DNA of 64,000 nt from Tridacna crocea (Eukaryota > Mollusca > Bivalvia > Cardiida > Cardiidae): assembly GCA_943736015.1 (NCBI GenBank), contig OX031065.1:14909427-14973426 (forward strand), in the 5' to 3' direction. Positions within the stretch are counted from its first letter, which is position 1, and the number at the start of each line of letters is the position of its first letter. The position numbers and the translations under genes were made by a program. Under the pieces are notes generated by a model. The model had not been told where the DNA came from. It searched no databases and saw nothing but the letters and a program-made list of their open reading frames with translations. This document shows, in pieces, positions 10,668 through 22,267 of this stretch.

Positions 10668-10912
10668 TTAACACCGTTTTCAACATTATTTCAGTTAAAT
10701 CATGGTGGCCAATGCACCTATCCATGCGTTCCTTCATCATCAAAACAATGGTCAGTGGTAGGAGAGGAATAAATCCTGTCGCAGTGATCATCATCAATCT
10801 TTAGAAAGAAATTGGCGGAGCAAGAGTTCGTAGCCAGGAATTGAACCCTGAACCCCGTGTTCTCAAGTCCTGCACGCTACTGACTGAGCAACAGCAGTTC
10901 GGTGGAAGAAGA
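10668..10912 (-). mobile_element. tRNA-derived SINE
   Basis: On the minus strand GTTGCTCAGTCAGTAGCGTG (A box) and GGTTCAATTCCTGG (B box), then a body shared with the SINE at 2873 and a tail ATGTTGAAAACGGTGTTAAA. A MITE core remnant abuts its head (10920-10960). Confidence 0.78.
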
Positions 10913-11224
10913 CTCTTAATACTTTGTGAAAGAAGGGGAAAATGCTGATAACCAGCATTGTGAAACAAAACCAGCTGCCAGGTCCATGCGCGGATCCAGA
11001 TATCTTTCTCAGGGGGGTCCCACCGAAAACACACTCGCCTTTGATTTCCGGATTTCAGTGGATGTAAGCGGTTAACAAGAAAAGTCAACGTTTCCAGTTC
11101 TAACCATGAGGAGGTCTCCACATTTGGAACCTTTTTTAATTTATGACTGTATTTTACAGAAATGCTGTGCAATAGCAAACCAGTGCCATTTTACGAATCC
11201 GATAACCACACTTTTGCAAAAATT

Positions 11225-11980
11225 TCAGGGGTTTCCAGACCAGATCCCCCCCCCCCCACCCCCAGTTAGAAAATCTTGAAGAACAGGACGAAAAAATGTT
11301 CTTGACAATGGTTGGTGAATACGGACCCTGGCACTCTGCTGCAGTTGCTTTTAGAAATAGGTTGATTTTTAGCGAAAGTAAAGATATTTTGATGGTTACC
11401 TATCCCTGCTGTATGGGTTCCCTTTTCATAGTTAACTAGTGGTTCAAGTTTGTAATAAATATCTTTTGTAAGGATTGAAAAATTGTCAATCTTTGCACAG
11501 CAGTAACAAAAAGTAGCTGAAAGCAGACAACATTTTCTTCATAAACAGGCAAGCTAACAAAAAGAAAATTCTGTATGGTAACTGTTATTTTCTCTGTACA
11601 TTACAAAGTCATGTTTCCTACCCTTCAAAAAACTTTTTTTTTCATGAGAGAAAAGGAGAAAGCCCTTGTAACCTAGTGATCCTTATGATGGGGCCAACGG
11701 CTGTAATTTGGAGAAACCTTGAAGAGATTTATTAACTGATGCTATATGCCAAATTTGGTAGCCCTAGGCCTCATGGATTTTGACAAAAAGATTTTTTTTT
11801 ATGTTTTCAGTATTTTTCAGTTTTGTTACAATGGAAACTAGAGTTTTTATTGTATCTAAATTTCTTTATGAGGACCAAGGCAGGATCATTTCTGTGAGCT
11901 TTGGTCAAAACTGGGCAAACAGTTCCAGAGGTCTTTGATATACATTTGCTGGCCTTTGGCCGGTAGAGCTTAAAGCGAGA
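11225..11980. other. No gene seen
   Basis: It holds a C-rich run (11247-11262), a half copy of the GGGTCCGTATTCACC foldback element (11290-11330), and unique AT-rich sequence. No splice-bounded coding block was recognised. Confidence 0.5.
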
Positions 11981-11984
11981 TTGT

Positions 11985-12340
11985 TTAACTCTTTCCCGAA
12001 CAATCACTGGTTTTTATGATGCTGGGAAAGGCGGCTTTTGAAAATACAGAAAATACTGTAGGAAAAGGAGAAAATGCTGGTAACCAGCATTTTCTCCTTT
12101 TCCCATAGTGTTTTCTACCCCTTCATAACCAAAAATCATCACTGGCATTACATTTGATTTGTCGTATACAAACGCTTTGAATTTGATCTAGTCCAAAATT
12201 TTTTTGTTTGGGAAGGAGCTAAAAAAGGACAGCAAACACTGCAGGAAAAGAGAAAATGCTGGTACAATCATTTTCTCATTTTCCCTTGAACTTTTTAGAG
12301 GTGCTCAAACTCTGGATTATTTGGTAAAGTATGTAATCTC
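11985..12340 (+). mobile_element. TTAA MITE plus a deleted copy
   Basis: A full copy (11985-12222; GCTGGTAACCAGC core) is followed directly by an internally deleted copy (12230-12340) that keeps part of the core and the right end. Confidence 0.8.
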
Positions 12341-12370
12341 AATTCTTATGTGGTAAGTTGTGAATTTTTG

Positions 12371-12505
12371 CTTAGTCTGCTCAATGTACAACAGTACATG
12401 CACTTGGTTTGGGTTGCTTAGTCAGCTCAATGTACAATAGTACATGCACTTGGCTTGGGCTGCTTAGTCAGCTCAATGTACAATATTACATGCACTTGGT
12501 TTAGG
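12371..12505. repeat. ~60-bp minisatellite, about 2.5 units
   Basis: The unit contains GCTCAATGTACAATAGTACA TGCACTTGG and repeats with few changes. Confidence 0.8.
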
Positions 12506-12863
12506 TATCTTGTATCCTGTAGAATATTGTGACAATGTTATATTCACTAATTTGTTAGATGGAAACATTGTCATATGTTTTCCATTTTGAAGTTTCTTTA
12601 AGAGGCTATTAAGTTAGCATAGCATAAAGTTCTGCAGACAATGGATCAAGATCAGGCTGTCTATTTTGTATCATATTTTTTTTCCTAAATGTGAAGGCAG
12701 ATGAGGGAAAACTATTAACAGATACTTTAGGAAAGTGTTAAACTAGTTATGAGGTCAATTAGTCTATCAATACGCTGACCTAAGATTAAAAGTTTGCATT
12801 ATTAGGGTACAGGGTCTAGTGATTGCACCATTTGACTATTTCTCATTATATTACATATATATA

Positions 12864-13082
12864 TCAAAGAACAATATTTTAAGCTTGTCCAGATTGAAAG
12901 TATTTGCAGACGACAAAATAAAAGTGATAGTGATTGAAAACTTGGTATTTGTTTTAGGAAGGGCAGAAAACATTGTGGGAAAAAAAGAAAATGCTGGTTA
13001 CCAGCATTTTCTCCTTTTCCCACAATGTTTCCTAAAGATTTCTCAGGGTCTTCAAAAGTAGGGATTGTGTGGTAATGGGTGA
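12864..13082 (-). mobile_element. TTAA MITE, 5' end lost
   Basis: Left arm from AACAATATTTTAAGCTTGTC, intact core, right end GTGGTAATGGGTGAA. A decayed copy follows (13078-13170). Confidence 0.8.
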
Positions 13083-13631
13083 ACCCTGTACAAAACAAAT
13101 CCCAAGTTTAAAAAAATCAGTGAAAATGGAGAAACTGCTGGTAATCAGCACTGCCTCCTCTACACCAATGTGTTTAAAGCTCTCTCTCCAACTATCCATT
13201 CAAACATTAGATTGCCTGGCAAATTTATATTTTATCCAAAAAGGCATGAATAAGAAAAATTGGTTACTGTACCACTTAATACTACACTGACCCATCCTAC
13301 TTTATCTTCTATCATTTTTCATTGTCAAAGGTCACAGATATACATCCTGTCCAAATTGATGCTGATAGGTCAAATGACCTAATTTCTGTTAAAATTTATT
13401 GATAAAGATTTAGCCTCCTGTTTTTCAATAGCCAAAAAGAAAAGGATTTTCCAAACAACATGGAAAAAGGAGAAAATGCTTTCAATTTGATGGAGTGTTA
13501 AATTTTGTATTTCAAATGATAATTTGATCTTACCCTGTGGGCCACATGAAACCATTGTAAATCAATTTCTGATTCCCTTTTTTTTTTGTTAATGGCTAGG
13601 TCAATTGAAAATTGTGTAGCTTTTTAAATTC

Positions 13632-13871
13632 TTAACCAGTCACCAGACGACAACATTTTAGCCTTGTCCAAAATGAGGCATATGCATACGCCAATTTCAA
13701 TGTCGCTCAGTTGATGCATTTTTTCTTTGTGATGGTAGCAAACATTGTGGGAAAAGGAGAAAATTCTGCTTAGCAGCATTTTCTTCTTTTCCCATAATGT
13801 TTTTAAAAAGATTTTGTTAAAAAGATTTTTCCCATGGTTGTTAAAACCTGCATTATATGGTAAAGTGTTAG
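13632..13871 (-). mobile_element. TTAA MITE
   Basis: TTAACCAGTCACCAGACGAC to ATGGTAAAGTGTTA; core GCTTAGCAGC partly decayed. Confidence 0.75.
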
Positions 13872-13885
13872 ACAGATAAAACTAG

Positions 13886-14042
13886 AGCTGTCACTGAATG
13901 TGACTTCATACCCCCTCCAGTGGTTTGATGGTATTTTGTACACAGACGGACACACAGACAGATACATGGACAGATGGACGGATAAAGGAACAGACTGGCT
14001 GATTCCAGTATATCCCTGAATACACTTGTTATGCAGGGATAT
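13886..14042. mobile_element. Pearl/HINE-related short element
   Basis: Starts AGCTGTCACTGAATGTGACT TCATACCCCC, has ACGGACACACAGACAGA-type microsatellite and ends with GCTGATTCCAGTATA TCCC. Similar copies: 29903-30030, 42977-43130, 57231-57555. The microsatellite and ends resemble the bivalve pearl elements but without the tandem core. Confidence 0.55.
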
Positions 14043-14219
14043 AAGAATACCATATAGAACATGTACATGTATGACCCCAGGTCTGTAGCCTGGGTCTAGC
14101 TTGTTATAAAATTATTATTCACTCCCTGTTGCAGTCTCCTGTCTCAGCCAAAAATTAATCTCAATAATGAGATGCCCCAGTGATCTTTTTCATATTTGGA
14201 CATTTACTGTACACCGTAA

Positions 14220-15180
14220 CATCTCAAGTCTATCATAAATTTTATGGTAACAGAAATAGAGCGCTATATACTGACTTTATATTTCATCAGTTTTATCTGT
14301 ATTGCAGCAAAATGCAATTTACTTTTAGTACTAAACATGACCAAAAACAAATTGTTAAACCATTCATTAGATAAAAAGCTTGTAGAAGTTGTTTACAACA
14401 TATTATCTCGGAAAAATCACATATGAAATATATCGTGCGCGGTGGCCATTTTCTATGTTTTCGGAAATGTAAACAACTCGAGTAACTGATGATTTTTTTC
14501 TCTTGATCAGTGCTTAGATTTGAAATATTTGTATTTGAAATGAAGGAATATTGAATATGCAAGCCACAAGTATGTTTAAATCATAGTTTTGTGCTCTATT
14601 TCGGTAATTATAAGAGTTCAAACTTGTGCAGAAAATCTGTGTGGAACTTTCAACTGATTTTGTCTTGATTGTCTCTGTACCCAGAGGCGACCAGTCAAAA
14701 AGTAACATCGCCTTTAGGGACAGTTATCTGTACTAAGCTAGAAATCTGTATGTGACACAAAAAGTTTATTGGTTTCTGTAAATATCATTTGTTGTTTTTT
14801 GCAAAATAATGCCTGATTATAGAAAAATTATCATGTAGAACCCAGGCTAGTAGCCATGGTCTCTGATACATTTTTCCTTTTTTAAAATTGAGGAGCAGAT
14901 TAACATTCAGCTGGCACAGAACTAGACAGTGATAAGAAGCAGTAAAGAAATTAAATTATCACCTGGACTGCAGTTCCAGGGTCTGTTGAAGATTATAGAA
15001 GAATTATCAAACAAACTTTAAATATAAAACTTCCACCCTATTAAATCTATTGATCTTCCCATCAACCAATCGGACTGATATAGGAAATACATCAAATATC
15101 AGTTTATTCACAAATATCGAAAAGTGTGCATACTGATCAAAATAAGGCTGCATGCTGAAATCTGATCTTGATATACATCA
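14220..15180. other. Unique and old repeat sequence, no gene seen
   Basis: 14613-14760 contains TGATTTTGTCTTGATTGTCT CTGTACCCAGAGG; an inverted relative lies at 46800-46890. Otherwise AT-rich with no coding block recognised. Confidence 0.45.
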
Positions 15181-15199
15181 TGAACTCGCTTTTGAATAA

Positions 15200-15600
15200 C
15201 AGAGCACTTTGATTATCTTCAAAGATCGTTACTATTTTAAGAATGTTGCTTTTCGTCCCGATTTCGCTCAGTTAAACAAACGAGATTATCGAGCTTGAAT
15301 TACTTGTCAGAGTTTCAAGATAAAGATCTCTGGTGCTGAAATACAAATAAAAATGGACATGAAAACGAGAAATCGCTTGCTTCATTGTACTTAAGTCAAA
15401 TTTCGAGTAAATATTTTATATTTGTGACTTCACGACGTTCTCCTTTGTAGAGAGTACGCATGATTTCCGGCTTCTGAGTTCCAGTTTTTGCACACGAATC
15501 AAAACTGGGCTCAGTACCGACAGTTTATCACGCGGTTTTGAAAGGAAATATTCGACTCGCATTTATTCTGAAGCCTTGTCATATTTGCGATATGGAAAAA
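15200..15600. other. CpG-richer unique stretch, possible promoter
   Basis: Unlike its surroundings it has many CG pairs (TTTTCGTCCCGATTTCGCTC, CACGACGTTC, ACGCGG) and no MITE. It could be an upstream promoter or non-coding first exon, for example of the GM2A-like gene, but no splice donor can be linked to it. Confidence 0.3.
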
Positions 15601-15750
15601 AATAATATTGATTAATGGTTTATTTGCAAAAGTTTGATCTTAGAATCATTGAATAAGACACAGTGCTATCATTATTGCAAAAAGAAAACCAGAAGAAATC
15701 TGTTACTGGTGTTTCTCTTTCATATATAGATCTATATATTTTATGGTTAA

Positions 15751-15930
15751 TCAGGGGCGGATCCAGGATTTCTTCGGGGGGGGGGGTTCAACGCGGTCAA
15801 TCTCAGATATGCAGATACGAACCCAAGGCACAAATCAGTTGCCAGTGAGTTGGAAGTCCATCAAAAAAAAATCTGGAAATTTAGGGGGTGTCGTCGGACT
15901 CCCCGAACCCCCCCTGGATCCGCCAGTGTT
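15751..15930. mobile_element. Short DNA transposon, CGGATCCAGG inverted ends
   Basis: CAGGGGCGGATCCAG opens and CTGGATCCGCCAGTG closes the element, with a G-run and C-run just inside. TTAAT lies directly on both sides (5-base duplication). A relative is at about 10975-11030 (GCGCGGATCCAGA). Confidence 0.78.
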
Positions 15931-16624
15931 AATGCTTGTTTTTGTGCTACCCCTATTGGTGACAATTGTATAATAAAACTAGGGTATACATGTTGCAAGC
16001 CCATTCATTCAAATGAACTTGGGGGCCGGGTATGGGGAGGGGGGCCGGGAAATGCTGGTGGCATTTGTGTGCCCCTTTATGACATGAATCAAGGGTGGAT
16101 TGTTTGTACTCCAGGCATATTAAAGTTTAGTTCTGAAACATACAATGAATTAACTTCTACATCATTTTAAATTGGTCCCTGAAAAAGCCTGCAGACAACG
16201 AATCTTGGTTCCAAATGATGGGATTTGTCTTCAGATGGATAAAAAACTTTGTGGGACATCGAGAAAGCACAGGAAAACGGTATTCATCACTTTTACCCAC
16301 ATTGTTGACAGAAGCCCCTTTTCCTCAGAGTCCTTAAAACATGCAATCATGGTTAAGCAAGGAGTTCAGAAGCAATAATCAACAAATAAACGAGCCATAA
16401 TCTTTGAAAAAGTGGATCTGCGAAAAGTATTAACCAAAGTCAGCCTGCAAAGTCCGCACAGGCTTTCTTCAGCCAAAATGTTTTGCTATGTACAGCTTCA
16501 GGTTAATTCTCAAATATCGAAATGGATTCTATAAATCCAATTTTATGAGATAATTTGCTTGGTAAAATCGATCAAAGAGATGCATTAAACCACCTTTTGC
16601 CAAACAGTGGCTCACATGCTTTAC

Positions 16625-17033
16625 TTAACTCTTTACCACACAATCCCCGACTTTTAACACATTACCAGCATTTTCTCCTTTTATCACAATGTTTTCTACT
16701 CTATCAAAGAGAAATCATTTCATATGAGCCACATTAAACCTGTTATCTACAAATGCTTTTAATTCCACCAGGTCTAACATTTTGTCATGTGGTAAAGGGT
16801 GAAAAGATTCTTCCATGATGAGAACCAGTGACAGGAACAATTTTTCCAGCGATGACACTCTATAATTTCAAGACTTCATATTCTCAAATATCGAAATGCT
16901 GGTAACAAGCATTTTCTCCTTTTCCCACAATGTTTTCTCCCTTTTTAATTCAAATTTCACATTTTGATTCACATTTTTTTTGTCATGCTTTCAATTTGGC
17001 CTAGTCTAAAATTTTGTTGTTTGGTAAAGAGTT
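16625..17033 (+). mobile_element. Two internally deleted MITE copies
   Basis: 16625-16801 has both ends (TTAACTCTTTACC, GGTAAAGGGT) but lost the left half of the core. 16893-17033 keeps only the core and right arm. Confidence 0.78.
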
Positions 17034-17073
17034 TAGATAAAATCCTTCAGTTATCATGGGAATTAGAAAAGTG

Positions 17074-17301
17074 TTAATCCATTACCACACAATCCCTACT
17101 TTTGACAACCCTGAGAAAGAAGCCTCGAGAAAACATTTTGGGAAAAGGAGAAAAAGCTGATAACCAGCATTTTCTCCTTTTCCCACATTGATTTCTATCT
17201 TTCACAAATCAAATTTGAAATTCTCAGTCACTTTTATTTTGTCGTCTGCAAATGCTTTCAATTTGGACAAATCTAGAATTTTATAGTTTGGTAATGAGTT
17301 A
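17074..17301 (+). mobile_element. TTAA MITE, complete copy
   Basis: TTAATCCATTACCACACAAT to TTTGGTAATGAGTTA, core GCTGATAACCAGC. Confidence 0.87.
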
Positions 17302-17321
17302 TTTTCATGTTATGGTAAAAT

Positions 17322-17612
17322 CCACCAATAGTTATACAAGCTGTGGCCTTTTTCAAACTTATTTTGGTTTGGACTGGGGTATCTATGTTATATGGACCAA
17401 TTTCTAATGGTACATTCTACCACCAATAGTTATACAAGCTGTGGCCTTTTTCAAACTTATTTTGGTTGGGACAGGGGTATCTATGTTATACGGACCAATT
17501 TCTAATGGTACATTCTACCACCAATAGTTATACAAGCTATGGCCCTTTTCAAACTTATTTTGGTTGGGACAGGGGTATCTATGTTATATGGGCTAATTTC
17601 TAATGGTATATT
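17322..17612. repeat. 98-bp tandem repeat, 3 units
   Basis: Unit begins CCACCAATAGTTATACAAGC and includes GGGGTATCTATGTTATA. Units start at 17322, 17420 and 17518 with a few percent divergence. Confidence 0.88.
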
Positions 17613-17803
17613 CTATAAAAATAAGCAAAGACTGAATTGCCTGCAAAATAATTTTACTCACAAAAACCTAGAAATTATACATTTTACCTAAAAGATAACA
17701 ACAACCAATAGGCCATGACATCAAATGCAAAAACCTACATACTTAATAGTAAATATCTATACATGTATATACAAAGAATATAATCATTTATGTTGATCAG
17801 CCT

Positions 17804-19236
17804 TTAACTCTACCAAACAACAAAATTATAGACTGGTCCAAATAGACAGCATTTGCAGACAAAAAATAAATGTGACTGAAAAGTCAAAATTTGTGTTAGA
17901 AAAGGTAGAAAACATAGTGAAACAAGAGCGGCAAACTGTCGCAAGATACGCCCGTCTTACCCCAAGTTGTAAAGCTGGGGCATGCATCGGACAAAATTCA
18001 ATTATGAAAAACAACAAAGGGCAATAACTAAAAAATTAAGCCAGCAACAGTTATGATTCGTGTGCACTGCACTCACCCTTGATGAGATCTATCCACCCAT
18101 GAAATTTCATAACCCTAGCTAGTATAGTTTTGGAGATATGCTCCGGACAAAATTCAATTATGAAAAACAACAAAGGGCAATAACTAAAAAATTAAGCGAG
18201 CAAGAGTTATGATTCGTGTGCACTGCACTCCTGCTCAGTGAGAACTATCCACCCATGAAATTTCATAACCCTAGCTAGTATAGTTTTGGAGATATGCTCC
18301 GGACAAAATTCAATTATGAAAAACAACAAAGGGCAATAACTAAAAAATTAAGCGAGCAAGAGTTATGATTCTTGCGCACTGCACTCCCCCTCCATGAGAT
18401 CTATCCACCCATGAAATTTCATAACCCTAGCTAGTATAGTTTTGGAGATATGCCCCGGACAAAATTCAAGTATGAAAAACAACAAAGGGCAATAACTCAA
18501 AAATTAAGCGAGCAAGAGTTATGATTCCTGCACACTGCACTCCCCCTCCATGAGATCTATCCACCCATGAAATTTCATAACCCTAGCTAGTATAGTTTTG
18601 GAGATATGCTCCGGACAAAATTCAAGTATGGAAAACAACAAAGGGCAATAACTCAAAAGTTAAGCAAGCAAGAGTAATGATTCCTGCGCACTGCACTCCC
18701 CCTCCATGAGATCTATCCACCCATGAAATTTCATAACCCTAGCTAGTATAGTTTTGGAGATATGCCCCGGACAAAATTCAAGTATGAAAAACAACAAAGG
18801 GCAATAACTCAAAAATTAAGCGAGCAAGAGTTATGATTCCTGCGCACTGCACTCCCCCTCCATGAGATCTATCCACCCATGAAATTTCATAACCCTAGCT
18901 AGTATAGTTTTGGAGATATGCCCCGGACAAACTCAAAAGTTAAGCGAGCAAGAGTTATGATTCTTGCGCACTGCACTCCCCCTCCATGAGATCTATCCAC
19001 CCATGAAATTTCATAACCCTAGCTAGAATAGTTTTGGAGATATGCCCCGGACAAAGAACTGGACGCCGCCCGCTCGCCCGCCTGCCACGGGTGATCCCAT
19101 AATACGTCCCGTCTTCGACGGGCGTATAAAAAGGAGAAAATGCTGGTTACCAGCATTTTCTCTTTTTCCCACAATGTTTTCAAAAGGCTTCCTTCTCAGG
19201 GTCATCATAAGTCGGGAATGTGTGGTAAAGGGTTAC
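17804..19236 (-). mobile_element. TTAA MITE split by a pearl-like element
   Basis: Left arm 17804-17920 (TTAACTCTACCAAACAAC to GAAAACATAGTG) and core plus right arm 19129-19236 (AAGGAGAAAATGCTGG to GTGGTAAAGGG) are the two parts of one copy. The break falls inside GTGGGAAAAGGAG. Confidence 0.87.
17921..19128. mobile_element. Pearl-like (Helentron-associated) element with tandem core
   Basis: Left end AACAAGAGCGGCAAACTGTC, then about seven core units of ~156 bp (each with GGACAAAATTCAA, AACAAAGGGCAATAACT and CATGAAATTTCATAACCCTA), then a GC-rich end with CGACGGGCGTATAAA. Units 1, 2 carry CTCC, later units CCCC before GGACAAA, and the seventh is truncated. Structure as described for bivalve 'pearl' elements. 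No coding sequence. Confidence 0.8.
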
Positions 19237-19475
19237 CGTAACCAAACAGTCCGGAGGAAGACACTTTTTTCTGAAACTATTGTAAGAAAAGGAGAAACTG
19301 CTTGGAGCCACTGTTGCCTCCTTTTCCTGAAGTATTGTATCATTTCTTACTGACAAGTCCCATAATTTGTGCCACATCTAATTTATCCTCAATTTACAGG
19401 TGATAAAACTTGATGCTAATCAAATCTACCGGTAAATGCAATTTCAGATCATGAATATATCAAATATGGCCCATA

Positions 19476-19690
19476 TAACCTTTACTCCACAGCTACTCAT
19501 TTCTATGTATTGCTTATAGGAGACTCTGGAAAACACTGTGGCAAAAGGTGAAATTGCTCATGACGAGCAATTTCACCTTTTGTCAAAATGTTTTCTGTGC
19601 TATCAAAAGGTGTCATATACACATAAGAAATGGCTTCATCGTTGCGGTTATTTAGGGTCATAGAAATGCCTTATGAGGATAAAGAGAATT
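19476..19690. mobile_element. TTAA MITE, GTGACGAGC-like subfamily
   Basis: Same lineage as 2015-2242: GGTGAAATTGCTCATGACGA core, TCATATACACATAAGAAATG right arm. A decayed copy with core GCTCTTTAGAGGC follows (19690-19790), and another decayed copy precedes it (19231-19450). Confidence 0.8.
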
Positions 19691-19939
19691 GTCTTTGATG
19701 GGGTAGGAGGTATTGTGTGGAAGGTAAAAATGCTCTTTAGAGGCATTTTCCTTTTTTACAATCTTTCCAAATAACTTCTGAAGTACTAGGATGTTTAAGG
19801 GTCACCACAATACATGTATTTATATTCTCCTGCAGCAGATCAGTTGTCAAAAATAGTGTGAAAAATGGAGGAAGTTAGCCTAAAACACACTAATTTCTCC
19901 TTTTGTAACACTGCTTTTCAATTTCTTAACTACATGGTC

Positions 19940-20115
19940 ACAAGTTTCAACAACCTAGCCTCTTAAAAACATCAAGCAAAAGAGAAAATGCTGGTAAGCA
20001 GCATTTTCTCCTTTTTCCCCACAAAGTACCTGCTCATGCAAAAATGAATTTCATTTTTGCAGTCATGCTTTGAATTTGGACTAGTCTAAAACTTTTTTGT
20101 TTGGTAAATCATTAA
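19940..20115 (+). mobile_element. TTAA MITE, shortened
   Basis: Core GCTGGTAAGCAGC; ends TTGTTTGGTAAATCATTAA, the TTAA being shared with the next copy. Confidence 0.72.
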
Positions 20116-20339
20116 TCCTTTCCCAAACAATCCCTTGTTTTTACGGTTAGGAATAGAAGCCTTTTGAAAACATTGTGGGAAAAGGAAAAGATGCTGATAA
20201 CCACCATTTTCTCCTTTTCCCACAATGTTTTCTACCCTATCATATAGAAAAATCATCTTTTTAGCTACTGTTAATTCGTAGTCTGCAAAATGCTTTCAAT
20301 TTGGTCTGGTCCAAAATTTGCCGTTTGGTAAATCATTAA
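20112..20339 (+). mobile_element. TTAA MITE, complete copy
   Basis: TTAATCCTTTCCCAAACAAT to GGTAAATCATTAA; core GCTGATAACCACC. Confidence 0.86.
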
Positions 20340-20440
20340 ATTTCTCTTGATTTTGATAATCAGAATCTCCAGAGTTCCGGATATCATTAAATTTCTCTTG
20401 ATTTTGATAATCAGAATCTCCAGAATTCCGGATAGAGGGA
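20334..20440. repeat. 51-bp direct duplication
   Basis: CATTAAATTTCTCTTGATTT and on to TTCCGGATAT occurs twice with one base difference, between a MITE and a large palindrome. Confidence 0.85.
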
Positions 20441-20605
20441 GCGATTTTGATTTCAAAATCGAAAAATATCAATTATTCTCCACTAATCCCTATGCTATGG
20501 GTACTCATTAGAATCGTCTCAGCGAGATGATTCTAATGAGTACCCACAACATAGGGTTTGGAAAAGAAATAATTGATTTAGAATATCATCGCTCCCTCAT
20601 ATCTG
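20433..20605. mobile_element. Foldback element, GAGGGAGCGAT ends
   Basis: Ends GAGGGAGCGAT and ATCGCTCCCTC; a long inner hairpin (GGGTACTCATTAGAATCGTC pairs with its complement after a 3-base turn). Single copy in this window. Confidence 0.8.
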
Positions 20606-21310
20606 GAGCTCTGGGTATCTCATAAGGCTGTTTTCAGAGTAGTCTGCTGCAATGATAATGATCTTGATAAAGTAAGTGATAATATACAGACAACATTTTA
20701 TCTGTCTAACGGGAAGCAATCATTTGATGAACATACTTAGATCATTGGACAAATTTATTGTAAAATCAATCACTTTGTTACCAAAATCACTAAAAGAATA
20801 CTCTGCTGCTTTGACGTAACTCTTTACCAAACGACAAAAATGAAGACTTGTCTAATGTTTTCAAGTTTTCTCATGGTTGTTAAAACTCAGAGGAGGATTT
20901 AAGGAAGCTATTTACAGCTTAATAATGATGCTGAACTTCAGAAATGTTATTTTCCTACACTCAGTATGGCACTATATTACAATGAGATATTTTGGAAAAA
21001 AAAAAGTGATGGCAGTTCCTTTAAGAGATATGAAACCTTTTTTTTTTAAATATGCGCCAGAAGTTCACAAATGCCTGTGGGAATGTAACAATCTTTACAT
21101 GCATCACTTATGTGGGATCAGACCCAAATAAGTGTGATGACATCAAATCTGTTCTTATAATAATAAACAGAGGTCTCAAAATTAAGCAAAACAATCATCC
21201 CATTATATAAGCATAAAACTGCATCCTCTTTGCTAAAACCTTCCTCTTTATGCTCACTAGTACTACATATAAGTGATTAGCCTGGGTTGCAGCCCACTTA
21301 TGTCTTTTCT

Positions 21311-21539
21311 TTAACTCTTTACTAAAACAGTCCCTGGTTTTCACGACTCTGTGAAAGAAGCCATTTGAAAACATTGTAGGAAAAGGATAAAATGCTGGTA
21401 ACCAGCATGTTCTCCTTTTTCCACAATGTTTTCTACCCATCCCAAACAAATTTCAAGTTTTAAATCACTTTAATTTTGTCATCTGCTCATGCTTTCAATT
21501 TGGAACAGTCTAAAATTGTGTCATCTGATAATAAGTTAA
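21311..21539 (+). mobile_element. TTAA MITE, complete copy
   Basis: TTAACTCTTTACTAAAACAG to GATAATAAGTTAA with core GCTGGTAACCAGC. Confidence 0.85.
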
Positions 21540-21648
21540 TATAATCAGATGTTACTTTGCCCAAAACAAAAGAGATAAAATAATTACAGAGGCAAGACAA
21601 CATCTGGCCATGTATGGACCTAGAAAGAAGACTGTGATGAGGAATTAC

Positions 21649-21876
21649 TTAACTCATTACCAAACGACAATATTTTAGGCTTGTCCAAATTGAAAGCTTT
21701 TGCAGACAACAAAATAATAGTAACTAAACATTTGAAATTTGTTTTGTGAAAGTTAGAAAACATTGTGGGAAAGGAGAAAATTCTGATTACCATCATTTTC
21801 TCCTTTTCCCACAATGTTTTCTAAAGGCTTTTCTCCCAGGGTCGTCTCTAAGTAGGGATTGTGTGGTAATAGGTTG
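21649..21876 (-). mobile_element. TTAA MITE, complete copy
   Basis: TTAACTCATTACCAAACGAC to GTGGTAATAGGTTGA; core TCTGATTACCATC. Confidence 0.84.
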
Positions 21877-21879
21877 AAG

Positions 21880-22260
21880 ACCACTACTGGCTGAACCCAG
21901 GCTTCTCAGTGCTTACATTAACTTTAGATATTACAGCAAAAAATCTAAATATGCCCCTTAAAACAAAAATGTTGCAGTTGTCAAAAATAGACAGATAATA
22001 AGTACATGCAATAAAAATGTTTAAATGTTGATATTCAAATACAATAGTCATTTAATTTTCTTAAAGAGTTATCCTTTTTCTTTTAATAATTTAAATTAGG
22101 AATTAGAGATTCTCTCAGAAAAAAATATTATTCTCTAATAAAAAGAAAGTATAAATCTTTTTAACAGTGCTCAAAAAATTATGGAGATAATATACAACTA
22201 ATTTATGGTAAATAAGTATATGACAACAAACAACTCTGCATGTTTCAGATCAAAAACATA
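21880..22260. other. AT-rich, no gene seen
   Basis: Low-complexity AT-rich sequence without recognised repeats or coding signals. 22520-23080 is similar. Confidence 0.5.
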
Positions 22261-22267
22261 AATGATA

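Noticed and set aside
14293-14708. Overlapping open frames at 14180-14708
   Set aside because: No splice-site pattern, no recognisable domain, and part of the region recurs inverted at 46800.
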